NCBI GenBank assembly: GCA_034506255.1
Contig: JAPDPX010000003.1
Span: 248,001-312,000, forward strand
Source of the DNA: a candidate division KSB1 bacterium
GTDB taxonomy: Bacteria; Zhuqueibacterota; Zhuqueibacteria; Zhuqueibacterales; Zhuqueibacteraceae
Reading direction: 5' to 3'
DNA: 64,000 nucleotides
Both the position numbers and the translations under genes were made by a program. Shown here piece by piece: positions 36,220 to 44,848 of the stretch; position 1 is the stretch's first letter; the number at the start of each line of letters is the position of its first letter. The notes below the pieces were generated by a model. The model had not been told where the DNA came from and searched no databases. It saw only the letters and a program-made list of their open reading frames with translations.

Positions 36220-36306
36220 GCCGAAGTGGTGGAATTGGTAGACGCGCTGCGTTCAGGGCGCAGTGGGCGAACGCCCGTGGGGGTTCGAATCCCCCCTTCG
36301 GCACCA
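36220..36306 (+). tRNA. tRNA-Leu (anticodon CAG)
   Basis: 87 bases including an encoded CCA. Acceptor arm GCCGAAG with CTTCGGC, D-loop with TGGTAGAC, anticodon CAG at 36254-36256 in the loop TTCAGGG, a long variable arm (GTGGGCGAACGCCC) as expected for leucine, and T-arm GGGGGTTCGAATCCCCC. A terminator follows directly. Confidence 0.97.
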
Positions 36307-36308
36307 GG

Positions 36309-36345
36309 AAATCCCCAGAGCAGTCTGCTTGTGGGGATTTTTGTT
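36309..36345 (+). terminator. Intrinsic terminator of tRNA-Leu
   Basis: Stem AAATCCCCA with TGGGGATTT around a 14-base loop, followed by a T-rich tail. It begins 3 bases after the tRNA. Confidence 0.85.
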
Positions 36346-37008
36346 TTGTTGTAAGCTCAAACGGTTGTATTGCAGCATCCTGCCCGCCATCCTGCACATC
36401 CGACCTGGCAAGCCGGCCTTTGAATTGCCGGCCCACCGGTTTCGATTTCACACCAGAGTCAAAAGACAAGCCGTTGCCGCACAGAATGCTTTGCCTGATC
36501 CGCCTGGCAGGGAGGCCGGTGGTGACAACTGATGAGAGTTACGTAAACGGAATTTTTGCAATTGCCATGTCTCAGCGTGAGCCATGGGTTCATGCGCGTG
36601 TGGCGGCCGCACCGCCGCCGGGTTGCGGTGTACGTCATAACAAATATACACTGTTGGCAAGAACCGGGTGAAGGCGGCCCGGCCGGAATGTGTCCATCCC
36701 TCCCATGGCATAATACTTGTCAAGGTCATTCCATCATTTTGAGCAGCCCTGCTCTCGCCGCTGCTGACTTACGAAATCGTCTTTCGTGCTTGGCTGTCTG
36801 AATTCGATAAAAGGTTTAAGCAATCATTGGCCTTTGTCGCTATATAACGCTTCATGAGAAAGCTGTCCGGCACGCGACCCTGGAAACCTGCGCCGGTATC
36901 AGCGCCGGGCGGGGCGCACACGCAGGACAGCGCCACCAAATCACCATCGACGACAGCGCGCCCTGGCCGGCGGACTGCCGTCGCAGCTTGTTCACTTGAA
37001 ATTGCATC
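36346..37008. other. Leader region before the envelope-machine cluster
   Basis: About 660 bases with no supported gene. A TATATAA box near 36840 might be a -10 element, but no matching -35 element is seen at the right distance. The long leader could carry regulation of the downstream cluster. Confidence 0.4.
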
Positions 37009-38055
37009 ATGGTTTCTCTCGTGACTCGTTCGACGTCTTTTGGCCTCTCGCTTGTGCTTGCTCTGGCAGGGGTGACCTCCGTGCCGGCGCAAACCACCAT
37101 TTACGGCGGCCGCGGTTTGATGCGTGTCTTCACCGCCGAGCCGCTGGGCGGCAAACAGATTTTCCTCAATTCGTACTTTCAAACTTTCCTCGAGCCGCCC
37201 AAAGAGCGCAGCAATCTCGGCAAGGATCACACGCTGTCGCTGGGCATCACACTCGGCTTGACCAACAGCCTGGAATTCAGCCTGCAGGTGGTGCCCTATC
37301 AAGACGACCAGCATCATGCCTGGGGCCCGCCGGGCGACACCCAGGTGGGGTTGAAGATGGCGCTGCCTTTTTCCGGCGCCGGTTTCTCCACCGGTGTGCG
37401 TGGTTTCGTCAGCCTGCCCACGGCCAAAAATCACAACGTGCAATTCGAGCCTTATTCCTCCGGTAATGTCGGTGCGGGCTTGCAAGGCCTGCTCACCATC
37501 GATATGACCGAGAGCTTTCCGCTGGTGCCGCTGAAGGCATACCTGAATTTCGGTTACTATGATCACACGCTCGATCGCGACTTCTTTGTCGATGATGAAG
37601 ATCAGTATCTGCTGGGCGCAGGCCTCAAGTTTCCGATTCGTTCGATCACTTTCTACACCGAATATACCGGCGAGATTTTCGCCCACAACAAGCAGTTAAG
37701 CTATGCCGAGAATTCCACACGCGTGTCGCAGGGCATGAAGGTGCTGGGGCCGTGGAATCTGATTCTGGATCTGGCGGTGGACGTGGGTCTGGACAAGCCG
37801 GCAGCCGTGCGCAGCAATCCCGTTTTCCAAAAGGACTACGCCGATTGGAAGGTGATTTTGGGGTTGAACTATCAGATGGCTTTCAACCGTGAAGGCGGCG
37901 CCTCTCCGGCGCTCTCCAGCAAGCGCAGCAGCCGGCGTGCGGACCCCGAACTGGAGCGCGTCCGTCTCAAGCGCGAGGGCGCCAAAGAGGATTTGGAGGA
38001 GATGGAGAAATCCTTGCAGGAAGGCAACGATCCCGGGAAAAAAGAGAAGCCATGA
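37009..38055 (+). CDS. Putative outer-membrane beta-barrel protein
   Basis: 348 residues. Signal peptide FGLSLVLALAGVTSVPAQ, then a chain of alternating amphipathic strands with many aromatic and Gly residues (LSLGITLGLTNSLEFSLQVV, QVGLKMALPF, YLNFGYYDHTLDRDFF, SITFYTEYTGEIF), which suggests a barrel of about 10-12 strands. The last 45 residues are a charged, helical tail (LERVRLKREGAKEDLEEMEK). It opens a cluster of TPR, ExbB, ExbD and TonB-type genes. Its stop overlaps the next start (ATGA). Confidence 0.75.
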   Translation: MVSLVTRSTSFGLSLVLALAGVTSVPAQTTIYGGRGLMRVFTAEPLGGKQIFLNSYFQTFLEPPKERSNLGKDHTLSLGITLGLTNSLEFSLQVVPYQDDQHHAWGPPGDTQVGLKMALPFSGAGFSTGVRGFVSLPTAKNHNVQFEPYSSGNVGAGLQGLLTIDMTESFPLVPLKAYLNFGYYDHTLDRDFFVDDEDQYLLGAGLKFPIRSITFYTEYTGEIFAHNKQLSYAENSTRVSQGMKVLGPWNLILDLAVDVGLDKPAAVRSNPVFQKDYADWKVILGLNYQMAFNREGGASPALSSKRSSRRADPELERVRLKREGAKEDLEEMEKSLQEGNDPGKKEKP

Positions 38056-39445
38056 ATGCTCCGCATGTGATTTGGCCGCAGAGCTGGCGGCGGTTGTCCC
38101 TGCTGTTGACCCTCGCGGTGCTGGTTGGCACCAGCCTGCTGGCGCCGCCGGCGGCAGCCCAGGAACAATTGGCCGCCGGCAACCGTGGTGTCGACCGCAA
38201 CATGGAAAAAGTCGCCTCGCGCATTTATCGCGAAGCCCTCAAGTTCTACTATGATCGCGCCTATTGGAAAGCGGCACGCGAGTTCATCATCCTGCTGGAC
38301 TACTACCCCGCGTTCAGCCAGGCCGACGCCGTGCTGGCCAATTTGGGTGAATGCCTGTATTCGATGGACATGTTCCGCTCCTCGCACAAGATGTTTCGTT
38401 TTCTGGTGACCAAGTTTCCCAAGAGTGAACATGTGGCGCAGGGGCTGTACGGACTGCAGCGCATCCAGTATCAGGCGGAGAATTATGCCGAGAGCCTCAA
38501 AGTGTATGAGGCCATCCTCGCGAAATATCCGCACACCGAAGTGATCGACGGGGTGCACTACTTTGCCGGCATGGCTTATTTCCACGAACATGATTATGAC
38601 AAGAGCATCGCCATTTTGAGCAAAGTCGGTTCACGCAGCGAGTTTTATGATTTCAGCCTGTACACCATCGGCCTGTCTCATCTAAAAAAAAAAGCATCAA
38701 CAACGCCCTGTCCGCTTTGCGCAAGCTGGTCGGCCTGCCGATTCTCCGCCCAGAGCAGCAGCGCGAGCTCAAGATCAATGCACACCTGACGCTCGGACTC
38801 ATCTATTATGAGCTGGGTTACTTTCGCGAGGCCATCTCGCACCTGCGCAACATCCCCGTCAACCACAAGGATTACCCGCGGGCTTTGCTGGTGCGCAGTT
38901 GGTCGGCGATCAAGATGAACGACTTCCAGAGTGCAGTGATCACCCTCAATGAGTTGATCAAAAAATTCGACGATTCGGAATACGGCGAGGAGGCGCATTT
39001 CCTGCTGGGCCAGTCCTACTTGAAGCTCGAGTTTTACGACTTTGCCGTGCAGGAGTACGATTACATCATCCGCAAGTACCCTGAGGGCAACAATGTGGCG
39101 GACCGGGTGGCCCTGGTGGAATTGGGCTTGCGGGAGCAGGAAAAGGCGCTGGAGCAGCTCAAGGTGCAGTTGTTGGTGCTGGAGTCGAAGCTGCTCGATT
39201 CCATCCGGTTGGACGGCGCCGGCCAGGTGCCCAAGTATATTCAGGATCATTACGACCATCTCGCCAAGTCGCGGGATGAGCTGGTGGACAGTATGCTGGC
39301 GGAGCGCCGGCTGTTCGAAGAAGTGTCGCAAAAAGTCGAACAAGTTCGCTCGGATATCACGCGAATGGAGTCGCGGCGCCATTGGCGGGCTTATGCCGAA
39401 TATGGCAAGGCGCGGGCGTTGTTTTTGAAGGGAATGCCGAAGTGA
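38052..39445 (+). CDS. TPR protein, reading frame broken at a 10-A run
   Basis: Two overlapping frames together make one protein of about 464 residues. The first part has a signal peptide (LAVLVGTSLLAPPAAAQ) and TPR repeats (EALKFYYDRAYWKAAREFI, LANLGECLYSMDMFRSSHKMF, HYFAGMAYFHEHDYDKSIAI). At 38684-38693 a run of ten A shifts the frame: the upstream frame would need 11 A (or 8) to continue into SINNALSALRKLVGLPIL. The downstream part carries more TPR repeats (LTLGLIYYELGYFREAISHL) and a C-terminal coiled coil (RLFEEVSQKVEQVRSDITRM). Both parts keep normal codon use, so the break is recent, is an assembly error, or is bridged by slippage. Periplasmic scaffold of the cluster by inference. Confidence 0.8.
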
Positions 39446-39484
39446 TGCAGGTTGTTTGCCTTGCAAAATGAGGTCACGCCAAAA

Positions 39485-42400
39485 ATGAAACACGTCATCA
39501 AGCGCGCCGGGGCTGCCGCGACGGCCCCACTGTTCGTGCTGGCGCTTGCCGCCACCCTGCTCTGCGGGCGTGGTGCCCAGGCACAAAACCAGGCTGCCAC
39601 CCCGGCCGCCCGGGCCGCCACCGCCCCGGGAAAGAAGACCCCGGCGGCCACCACCCCGGCCAGCCTGCCGGAGAAGAGGAATGCCTACTTCAAAAACGAC
39701 AGCATCTACATCGCTGATCTTGACGCTGCCATCGTCAACGCCGAAGAATTGATCCGGAAATACCCGGACAGCGATTTCTCGCCCAGCGTCATGTTTCAGT
39801 TGCTGGAATTGTACGTGAAACGTGCCGCCTGGGAGTATCAAAAGCAAATGGCAGCCTATGAACGCGAGCTCAAACGTTTCGATGCCGGCGAGCTCCAGCA
39901 TGAGCCGGTGCTGCCGCGTGTCAGCTACGCCAAGGCCATTGCCATGGGCTACAAGGTGCTCAACCAGTATCCCACCGCCCCCTTCAACGACAAAATCATC
40001 TACCGCCTGGCGCTCTGTCATCTCGAGGAAGGCAACAACGACAAGGCGCGCGACTTCTTCCAGCGCCTGATTCAGGAGTATCCCAACAGCGATTATGTGT
40101 TGGAGGCCAATTTCCGCATCGGGGAGGCCTGTTTCGAAAAAAAGGATTATGTCACCGCGGCACAATATTATTCCAAGCTGCTCAACCAGTGGCAGAATCC
40201 CTTCTTCAGCATGGCGCTCTACAAGCTCGCCTGGTCCTACTACAACGTCAACGATTATGCCAAAGCCATTAGCACCTTCATCTACCTGATTGACGACATC
40301 AACAACATCAAAGAGGTCAAGGATCCCCAGAGCCTGGGCAAGACGCCGGCGGATTTGCGGCAGGAAGCCATCGAATACATCGCACAGAGCTTTGCGGAAT
40401 ACGGCGGACCGGAGAAGGCGCGTGAGTTCCTGGTCAAGTATAACGGCAAGGACTACGGCATCGAAATCTTTTTGAAACTTGCCGAAACCTATCGCGCCCG
40501 CAATTTCTACGATGAAGCCATTCGTACGGTGGAGATCACCCTGGAAATGTGGCCGTTCAACGACCAGGCGCCCCTGTTGCAGAATGAAGTGGTGGAGAGC
40601 TATCTCAGCAGCGACCAGCCGGAAAAAGCGGAGGCGGCGCGCCTCGCGCTGGTGAACAATTACGGCCCCGGCAGTGCCTGGCTGGAGAAACACCCCGCTG
40701 GTGAACAGCGCGAAAAAGCACTGGCGCTGGCCGAGCAGCACCTTTACATCCTGGGCACCGAGGCGCAGGCCCGCGCCCAGGCCAGCAAGGACATCGCCGC
40801 CTATCAGCTCGCCATCCAGCGCTATCAGGAATACGTGAACAAGTTTGCCGGCACGCCCAATGCGCCCAAGATCGGCTACTATCTCGCGGAATGCTTCTAT
40901 GAGACGCGCGATTTTGCCAACGCCGCGGAAGCCTACAAGCGTGTCATGATGAATTACCCCAAGTCGGAATTCAAGGACGATGCGGCCTACAACCGCATCA
41001 TCAGCCATTTCGAGGAGTTGGCGACCGTCAATCATCCCGACACCACCAGGTTCGCGCTCGCCAATTTTCTGGGCAGCGGCCGGCCGGATACGCTCATCGT
41101 GCCCAACGCGGTCTATCCCAAACTGCTGGCTGCGTGCAATGATTTTGCCGTGCTCATGAGCGCCAGCCCGCGCTATCCTGAGGTGTTGATGAAGTATGCC
41201 GAGACCCTGTTCAATTTGCAGGCGTACGGCGCGGCGCAGCAGGTCTACGAGAAGATCATCACCACCATCCCCAATTCCCGCTTCGTGGTGCAGGCGCATC
41301 TGCTGCATGCCCAATGCTCGATGGAGCTGCACAACTATCTGCTCGCAGAAAAATGGGCGCGCAAGGTGGTGGAGCAGTTCCCCGATTCCACCGTGCAGCT
41401 TGACCGCGCCCGGCGTCTGATCAGCTCGGCGAAGTTCAAGCTGGCGGACGGTTTCAAAGCCAGGGGCGAGCACAACATCGCGGCGGTCGCCTTTGAAAAT
41501 ATCGCCGCCAGCAGCCAGGATTCCACCATTGCCGAGCTGGCGCTGGCGGAATCGGCGACGGCGTATGACAAGGCCGGCAACAAGGTCAAGGCCATCGAGA
41601 TCTACGAAAAATTTCATTTCCGCTTCCCCGCCTCCCCGCGCGTGGATGAAGCGCTCTACCGCGCCGCGCTGTTGTGCGAGGAAGACAGCAAATGGACGCG
41701 TGCCGCGCAAAACTACCTGGCGCTGGTCGCCGCGCGGCCCAACTCACCCTATGCCGGCAAGGCCATCTTCGCAGCGGCGCGCTGTTATGAAAGTGCGGGC
41801 TTGCAGGAGAATGCCTTGAAAACCTATGATCGCTTCCTGGCCGGCAATCCCACGGACACCGAGCAGGCCATGGAAGCGCTGTGCCGTGCGGGTGACATTT
41901 GTTTCAAACGGCAGGATTACCGCCTGGCAGCCGGCTACTTTGGCCGGGTCACCGAGGTCTTTCTGCAGGCACAGCGCAACGGGCAGCCGGTCGAGCCTTA
42001 CTTCCCTGCGCAAGCGCAGTTCATGCTGGGCGAGATTCAATTTGAATCCTACCGCCTGGTCAATCTCGAACCGCCACTCGACAAGAGCCTGCAGCGCAAG
42101 CAGGCCCTGTTCAAAGATGTGCAGACGGCCTACACCACCGCGGCAAAATATCAAGTGGCGGAATGGGCCACGGCGGCGGTGCATCGCATCGGTGCGGCCT
42201 TTGAAGAATTCGCGCGCGCCTTTTGGGAGTCGCCGCGGCCGGCGCTCGAAGGGGATTTGAAGGCGCAATATGAGCAGAAGCTGGAAGAGCGCATTCGCCC
42301 GTTCAAAGAAAAGGCCTTTGAAACCTACCAGGCGAACTTGCGCCAGGCGCATGAGAACGACATTTCAAATGAGTGGGTCGAGCAAAGCCGCATGCGCTTG

Positions 42401-42592
42401 CAGGCGCTCGCCGGTGAGCTGGGCCGTGAGCTGCCCGCGGAGGAACAGGCCCTGCCGGCCACCAACGGCCATCTGAACGCGCCGCCGGTCGGCGAAGGCG
42501 GTGCCCAGGCCATGCCGCCGGTGACGGGCACGGCCAAGCCTGCCGAAATGCAATCGGCGGCGGCCGCAGCCGCAAAAGGCAATCAGAAATGA
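39485..42592 (+). CDS. Large periplasmic TPR protein
   Basis: 1035 residues from the ATG at 39485. Signal peptide (LFVLALAATLLCGRGAQA), a low-complexity Ala/Pro/Thr linker, then more than a dozen TPR-like repeats through most of the length (YRLALCHLEEGNNDKARDFF, NFRIGEACFEKKDYVTAAQY, YYLAECFYETRDFANAAEAY, CRAGDICFKRQDYRLAAGYF). The C-terminal 60 residues are low-complexity. Its size and repeats suit a protein that spans part of the periplasm. Its end overlaps the longer form of the next small gene (ATGA). Confidence 0.9.
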   Translation: MKHVIKRAGAAATAPLFVLALAATLLCGRGAQAQNQAATPAARAATAPGKKTPAATTPASLPEKRNAYFKNDSIYIADLDAAIVNAEELIRKYPDSDFSPSVMFQLLELYVKRAAWEYQKQMAAYERELKRFDAGELQHEPVLPRVSYAKAIAMGYKVLNQYPTAPFNDKIIYRLALCHLEEGNNDKARDFFQRLIQEYPNSDYVLEANFRIGEACFEKKDYVTAAQYYSKLLNQWQNPFFSMALYKLAWSYYNVNDYAKAISTFIYLIDDINNIKEVKDPQSLGKTPADLRQEAIEYIAQSFAEYGGPEKAREFLVKYNGKDYGIEIFLKLAETYRARNFYDEAIRTVEITLEMWPFNDQAPLLQNEVVESYLSSDQPEKAEAARLALVNNYGPGSAWLEKHPAGEQREKALALAEQHLYILGTEAQARAQASKDIAAYQLAIQRYQEYVNKFAGTPNAPKIGYYLAECFYETRDFANAAEAYKRVMMNYPKSEFKDDAAYNRIISHFEELATVNHPDTTRFALANFLGSGRPDTLIVPNAVYPKLLAACNDFAVLMSASPRYPEVLMKYAETLFNLQAYGAAQQVYEKIITTIPNSRFVVQAHLLHAQCSMELHNYLLAEKWARKVVEQFPDSTVQLDRARRLISSAKFKLADGFKARGEHNIAAVAFENIAASSQDSTIAELALAESATAYDKAGNKVKAIEIYEKFHFRFPASPRVDEALYRAALLCEEDSKWTRAAQNYLALVAARPNSPYAGKAIFAAARCYESAGLQENALKTYDRFLAGNPTDTEQAMEALCRAGDICFKRQDYRLAAGYFGRVTEVFLQAQRNGQPVEPYFPAQAQFMLGEIQFESYRLVNLEPPLDKSLQRKQALFKDVQTAYTTAAKYQVAEWATAAVHRIGAAFEEFARAFWESPRPALEGDLKAQYEQKLEERIRPFKEKAFETYQANLRQAHENDISNEWVEQSRMRLQALAGELGRELPAEEQALPATNGHLNAPPVGEGGAQAMPPVTGTAKPAEMQSAAAAAAKGNQK

Positions 42593-42669
42593 AACCGGTT
42601 TCAGTCTGCGGCACAATTGCCGGAGACGGAGAACCGCTCGAGTTGGCTGAAAGTGAGGCAACGAGTGCC

Positions 42670-43032
42670 ATGAGGAAAATACTCACCAGGATGTGCCGCG
42701 CCGCGCTGTTGGCGCTGCTGCTCGCGCCGGCGGCCGGCCGGGCGCAGCAAACCGCGGCGCCCGACACCGCGTTGTCGGCCGCGATGCAGGACACGAGCGA
42801 CACGCCCGCAGTCGATGAAAATGCCGCCAGTGCCAGAATCTTCATGAAGAACATCGAAGTGCTGGGCACCATTGCCAAGCCGCAGGCGCTGTTCATCATC
42901 CCCGGTCGTGATCCGAAGGTGGACGGCATCGAAATCGACCGCTCCTTCTTTCGCGACATCTTCCGGCCAGTCGAGAAGGATTACCATCCCCAGAATACCC
43001 GCCGCTATCTCAAGGATCAAACACTCTGGTGA
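42670..43032 (+). CDS. Small secreted protein of unknown function
   Basis: 120 residues from the ATG at 42670, chosen because a clean signal peptide begins there (LTRMCRAALLALLLAPAAGR); a longer frame from 42589 overlaps the preceding stop but places 27 non-signal residues first. The rest has a Gln/Ala/Thr linker, then a compact conserved-looking end (IEVLGTIAKPQALFIIPGRD and FFRDIFRPVEKDY). No family recognised. Position between the large TPR gene and exbB suggests a structural part of the same machine. Confidence 0.7.
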   Translation: MRKILTRMCRAALLALLLAPAAGRAQQTAAPDTALSAAMQDTSDTPAVDENAASARIFMKNIEVLGTIAKPQALFIIPGRDPKVDGIEIDRSFFRDIFRPVEKDYHPQNTRRYLKDQTLW

Positions 43033-43199
43033 TTGATCACAACCCAGTGCTGCAGGGAACAGGATGGACCTTAGTCCGGCTGGCCGCACCGCCCGCCGGC
43101 GGTGAGCGTTTTGCCCGGCGGCGGCTGCCGCACGGGCGCCCTTTTCCGACATTCTTTTTTCTTTCAAATTGGTTCCAAGTCAAGGAGGTTTGAACCGGT

Positions 43200-43829
43200 A
43201 TGGGTGCAATAGTCAATTTCTTCGTGGCAGGCGGAAGCTGGATGTGGGCCATCCTGCTCACGATGATTGTGGCGATGGCGATCATCATCGAGCGCTTCAT
43301 TGTGCTGAACTTCAAGAATCGCATCGATTCGGCCGCTTTCGTCAACAGAATTTTGGAGTTGATTCAACGCGGCAATATTGCCAACGCGGTGGAGCTCTGC
43401 AGCATGTCGCAGGCCGCCCTGCCGCGCATCACGCGCGCCGGGCTGGAGGAGTTCATGAAGAACCCCGCGGAGGTGCAGCATGCCATGGAGGTCGCGGCGA
43501 TGTCGGAAATCCCCAAGATCGAAAAACGCACCTCCTATCTGTCGCTGCTCGCCAACATCGCAACCCTGCTCGGGCTGCTCGGCACGATCTTCGGACTGAT
43601 CGACTCCTTTGCCGCGGTCACCAATGCCGATGCCTCGCAGAAAGCGGCATTGCTGGCTTCCGGCATCGCCGTGGCGATGAACACCACCGCCTTCGGCCTG
43701 ATCGTCGCCATTCCCACCCTGATTTTTTACTCGATGCTGAATGAGCGCATTTCCGCCATCACCGACGAGATCAATGAAAATACCGCGCGCATCTTTCAAC
43801 GTTTGAGCCGCACCAGGATCACGAAATGA
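43200..43829 (+). CDS. exbB: ExbB/TolQ/MotA-type proton channel subunit
   Basis: 209 residues from an ATG with AAGGAGG upstream. Three membrane helices: residues about 12-33 (GSWMWAILLTMIVAMAIIIE), about 112-137 (LLANIATLLGLLGTIFGLID) and about 155-185 (AVAMNTTAFGLIVAIPTLIF). The Thr residues of helices 2 and 3 that line the proton path are present. It forms the five-fold ring around ExbD dimers and converts proton flow to movement or force. Overlaps the next gene by 4 bases. Confidence 0.95.
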   Translation: MGAIVNFFVAGGSWMWAILLTMIVAMAIIIERFIVLNFKNRIDSAAFVNRILELIQRGNIANAVELCSMSQAALPRITRAGLEEFMKNPAEVQHAMEVAAMSEIPKIEKRTSYLSLLANIATLLGLLGTIFGLIDSFAAVTNADASQKAALLASGIAVAMNTTAFGLIVAIPTLIFYSMLNERISAITDEINENTARIFQRLSRTRITK

Positions 43830-44296
43830 ATCTCAAAGCAGCCCTGGGTGGCCGGCGCAAACCCGCCGGCGACCTCGACATCATGCCGGTGATGAATCTC
43901 TTTCTCATCCTGGTGCCCTTCCTGCTGGTGACCGCGAGTTTTGTCGAGCTCGCCGTGCTGGATATTTCCCTGCCGGAGATGCGGTCCGGCAACCGCCAGG
44001 CGCAGGCGCCACAACAGGCGCAGGAGCACAAACCCGCGGTGTTGAATCTGCTGGCGATTCGTGAAAACGGCATCGAGTTGAAAAGTCCGACTTTTACCTT
44101 CGGTCTGATCCCACGCCGGCAGGAGGGCTATGACTACGACCTGCTGAAGTCCTATCTCACCCAGGTCAAACAGAAGTTTCCGGAAGCAGTGGACGTGGTG
44201 ATCGCGCCGGAGGACAACATCCGCTATCAAGTGGTGATCGATGTCATGGACCGCTGCCGCGAGGCCGGTTTCCCCAACGTTTCAATCTCAGGTTGA
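43826..44296 (+). CDS. ExbD/TolR-type protein lacking the membrane Asp
   Basis: 156 residues. One membrane helix near residues 20-42 in the stretch LDIMPVMNLFLILVPFLLV. Aligned with ExbD/TolR (P-x-V-D), the proton-accepting Asp is Asn here (Asn24). A periplasmic ExbD-type domain follows, with DLLKSYLTQVKQKFPEAVDV and YQVVIDVMDRCREAGF. It is followed 3 bases later by a second ExbD with the Asp intact. The loss may make this a structural rather than proton-carrying partner. Confidence 0.88.
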   Translation: MNLKAALGGRRKPAGDLDIMPVMNLFLILVPFLLVTASFVELAVLDISLPEMRSGNRQAQAPQQAQEHKPAVLNLLAIRENGIELKSPTFTFGLIPRRQEGYDYDLLKSYLTQVKQKFPEAVDVVIAPEDNIRYQVVIDVMDRCREAGFPNVSISG

Positions 44297-44299
44297 AAT

Positions 44300-44812
44300 A
44301 TGTTACAATCAGGAGCTTCCGCCGACGGTTTGAAAAAAGTGGGCCGCCGCAAACGCGAACTGAATATGTCGCTGCGGCTCACCTCGATGATGGACATGTT
44401 CACGATCCTGCTGGTGTTCCTGCTCAAAAGCTTTTCCGCGGAGGGCCAGTTCGTCACGGTCAGTCCGGAGTTGACCCTGCCCAAATCGACCAGCACGATC
44501 AAGCCGAAAGTGGCGCCCATCGTGGCAGTGACGAAGGAATGGGTGATGCTGGATGACAAGCCGCTGGTCAAGATCGACGATATCGATTTGGGCGCCGGCC
44601 TGCAGATTCCGGCGCTGCAGCAATCCCTGCAATTTTCGCGTTCGGTGGCGGAGAAGTTGGGCGCCCAGGAGGAGCGTTTCGGCTTTCAAGGGAAAGTGGT
44701 GATCATGAGTGATCGCGACATGCCGTTTGCCATCATCAAGCGGGTGATGGCCACCTGCGGCGCCACCGGTTACAACAACATGGAACTGCTGGTTTACGGC
44801 AATCCCTCGTGA
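44300..44812 (+). CDS. exbD: ExbD/TolR-type protein with intact membrane Asp
   Basis: 170 residues. N-terminal basic cytoplasmic part, then one membrane helix starting LTSMMDMFTILLVFLL with the proton-site Asp at residue 32. The periplasmic domain ends with MSDRDMPFAIIKRVMATCGATGY, the usual ExbD/TolR fold. Presumed to form a mixed dimer with the upstream ExbD inside the ExbB ring. Two different ExbD genes beside one ExbB gene is the arrangement of MotAB/TolQR-like motors such as Myxococcus AglRQS. Confidence 0.93.
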   Translation: MLQSGASADGLKKVGRRKRELNMSLRLTSMMDMFTILLVFLLKSFSAEGQFVTVSPELTLPKSTSTIKPKVAPIVAVTKEWVMLDDKPLVKIDDIDLGAGLQIPALQQSLQFSRSVAEKLGAQEERFGFQGKVVIMSDRDMPFAIIKRVMATCGATGYNNMELLVYGNPS

Positions 44813-44848
44813 GCCAGGGATGCGAATTCATCAAACATGCGATAGAGA

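Noticed and set aside
38678..41710. 1010-codon - strand open frame
   Set aside because: Antisense of the TPR genes; high GC leaves long stop-free antisense frames.
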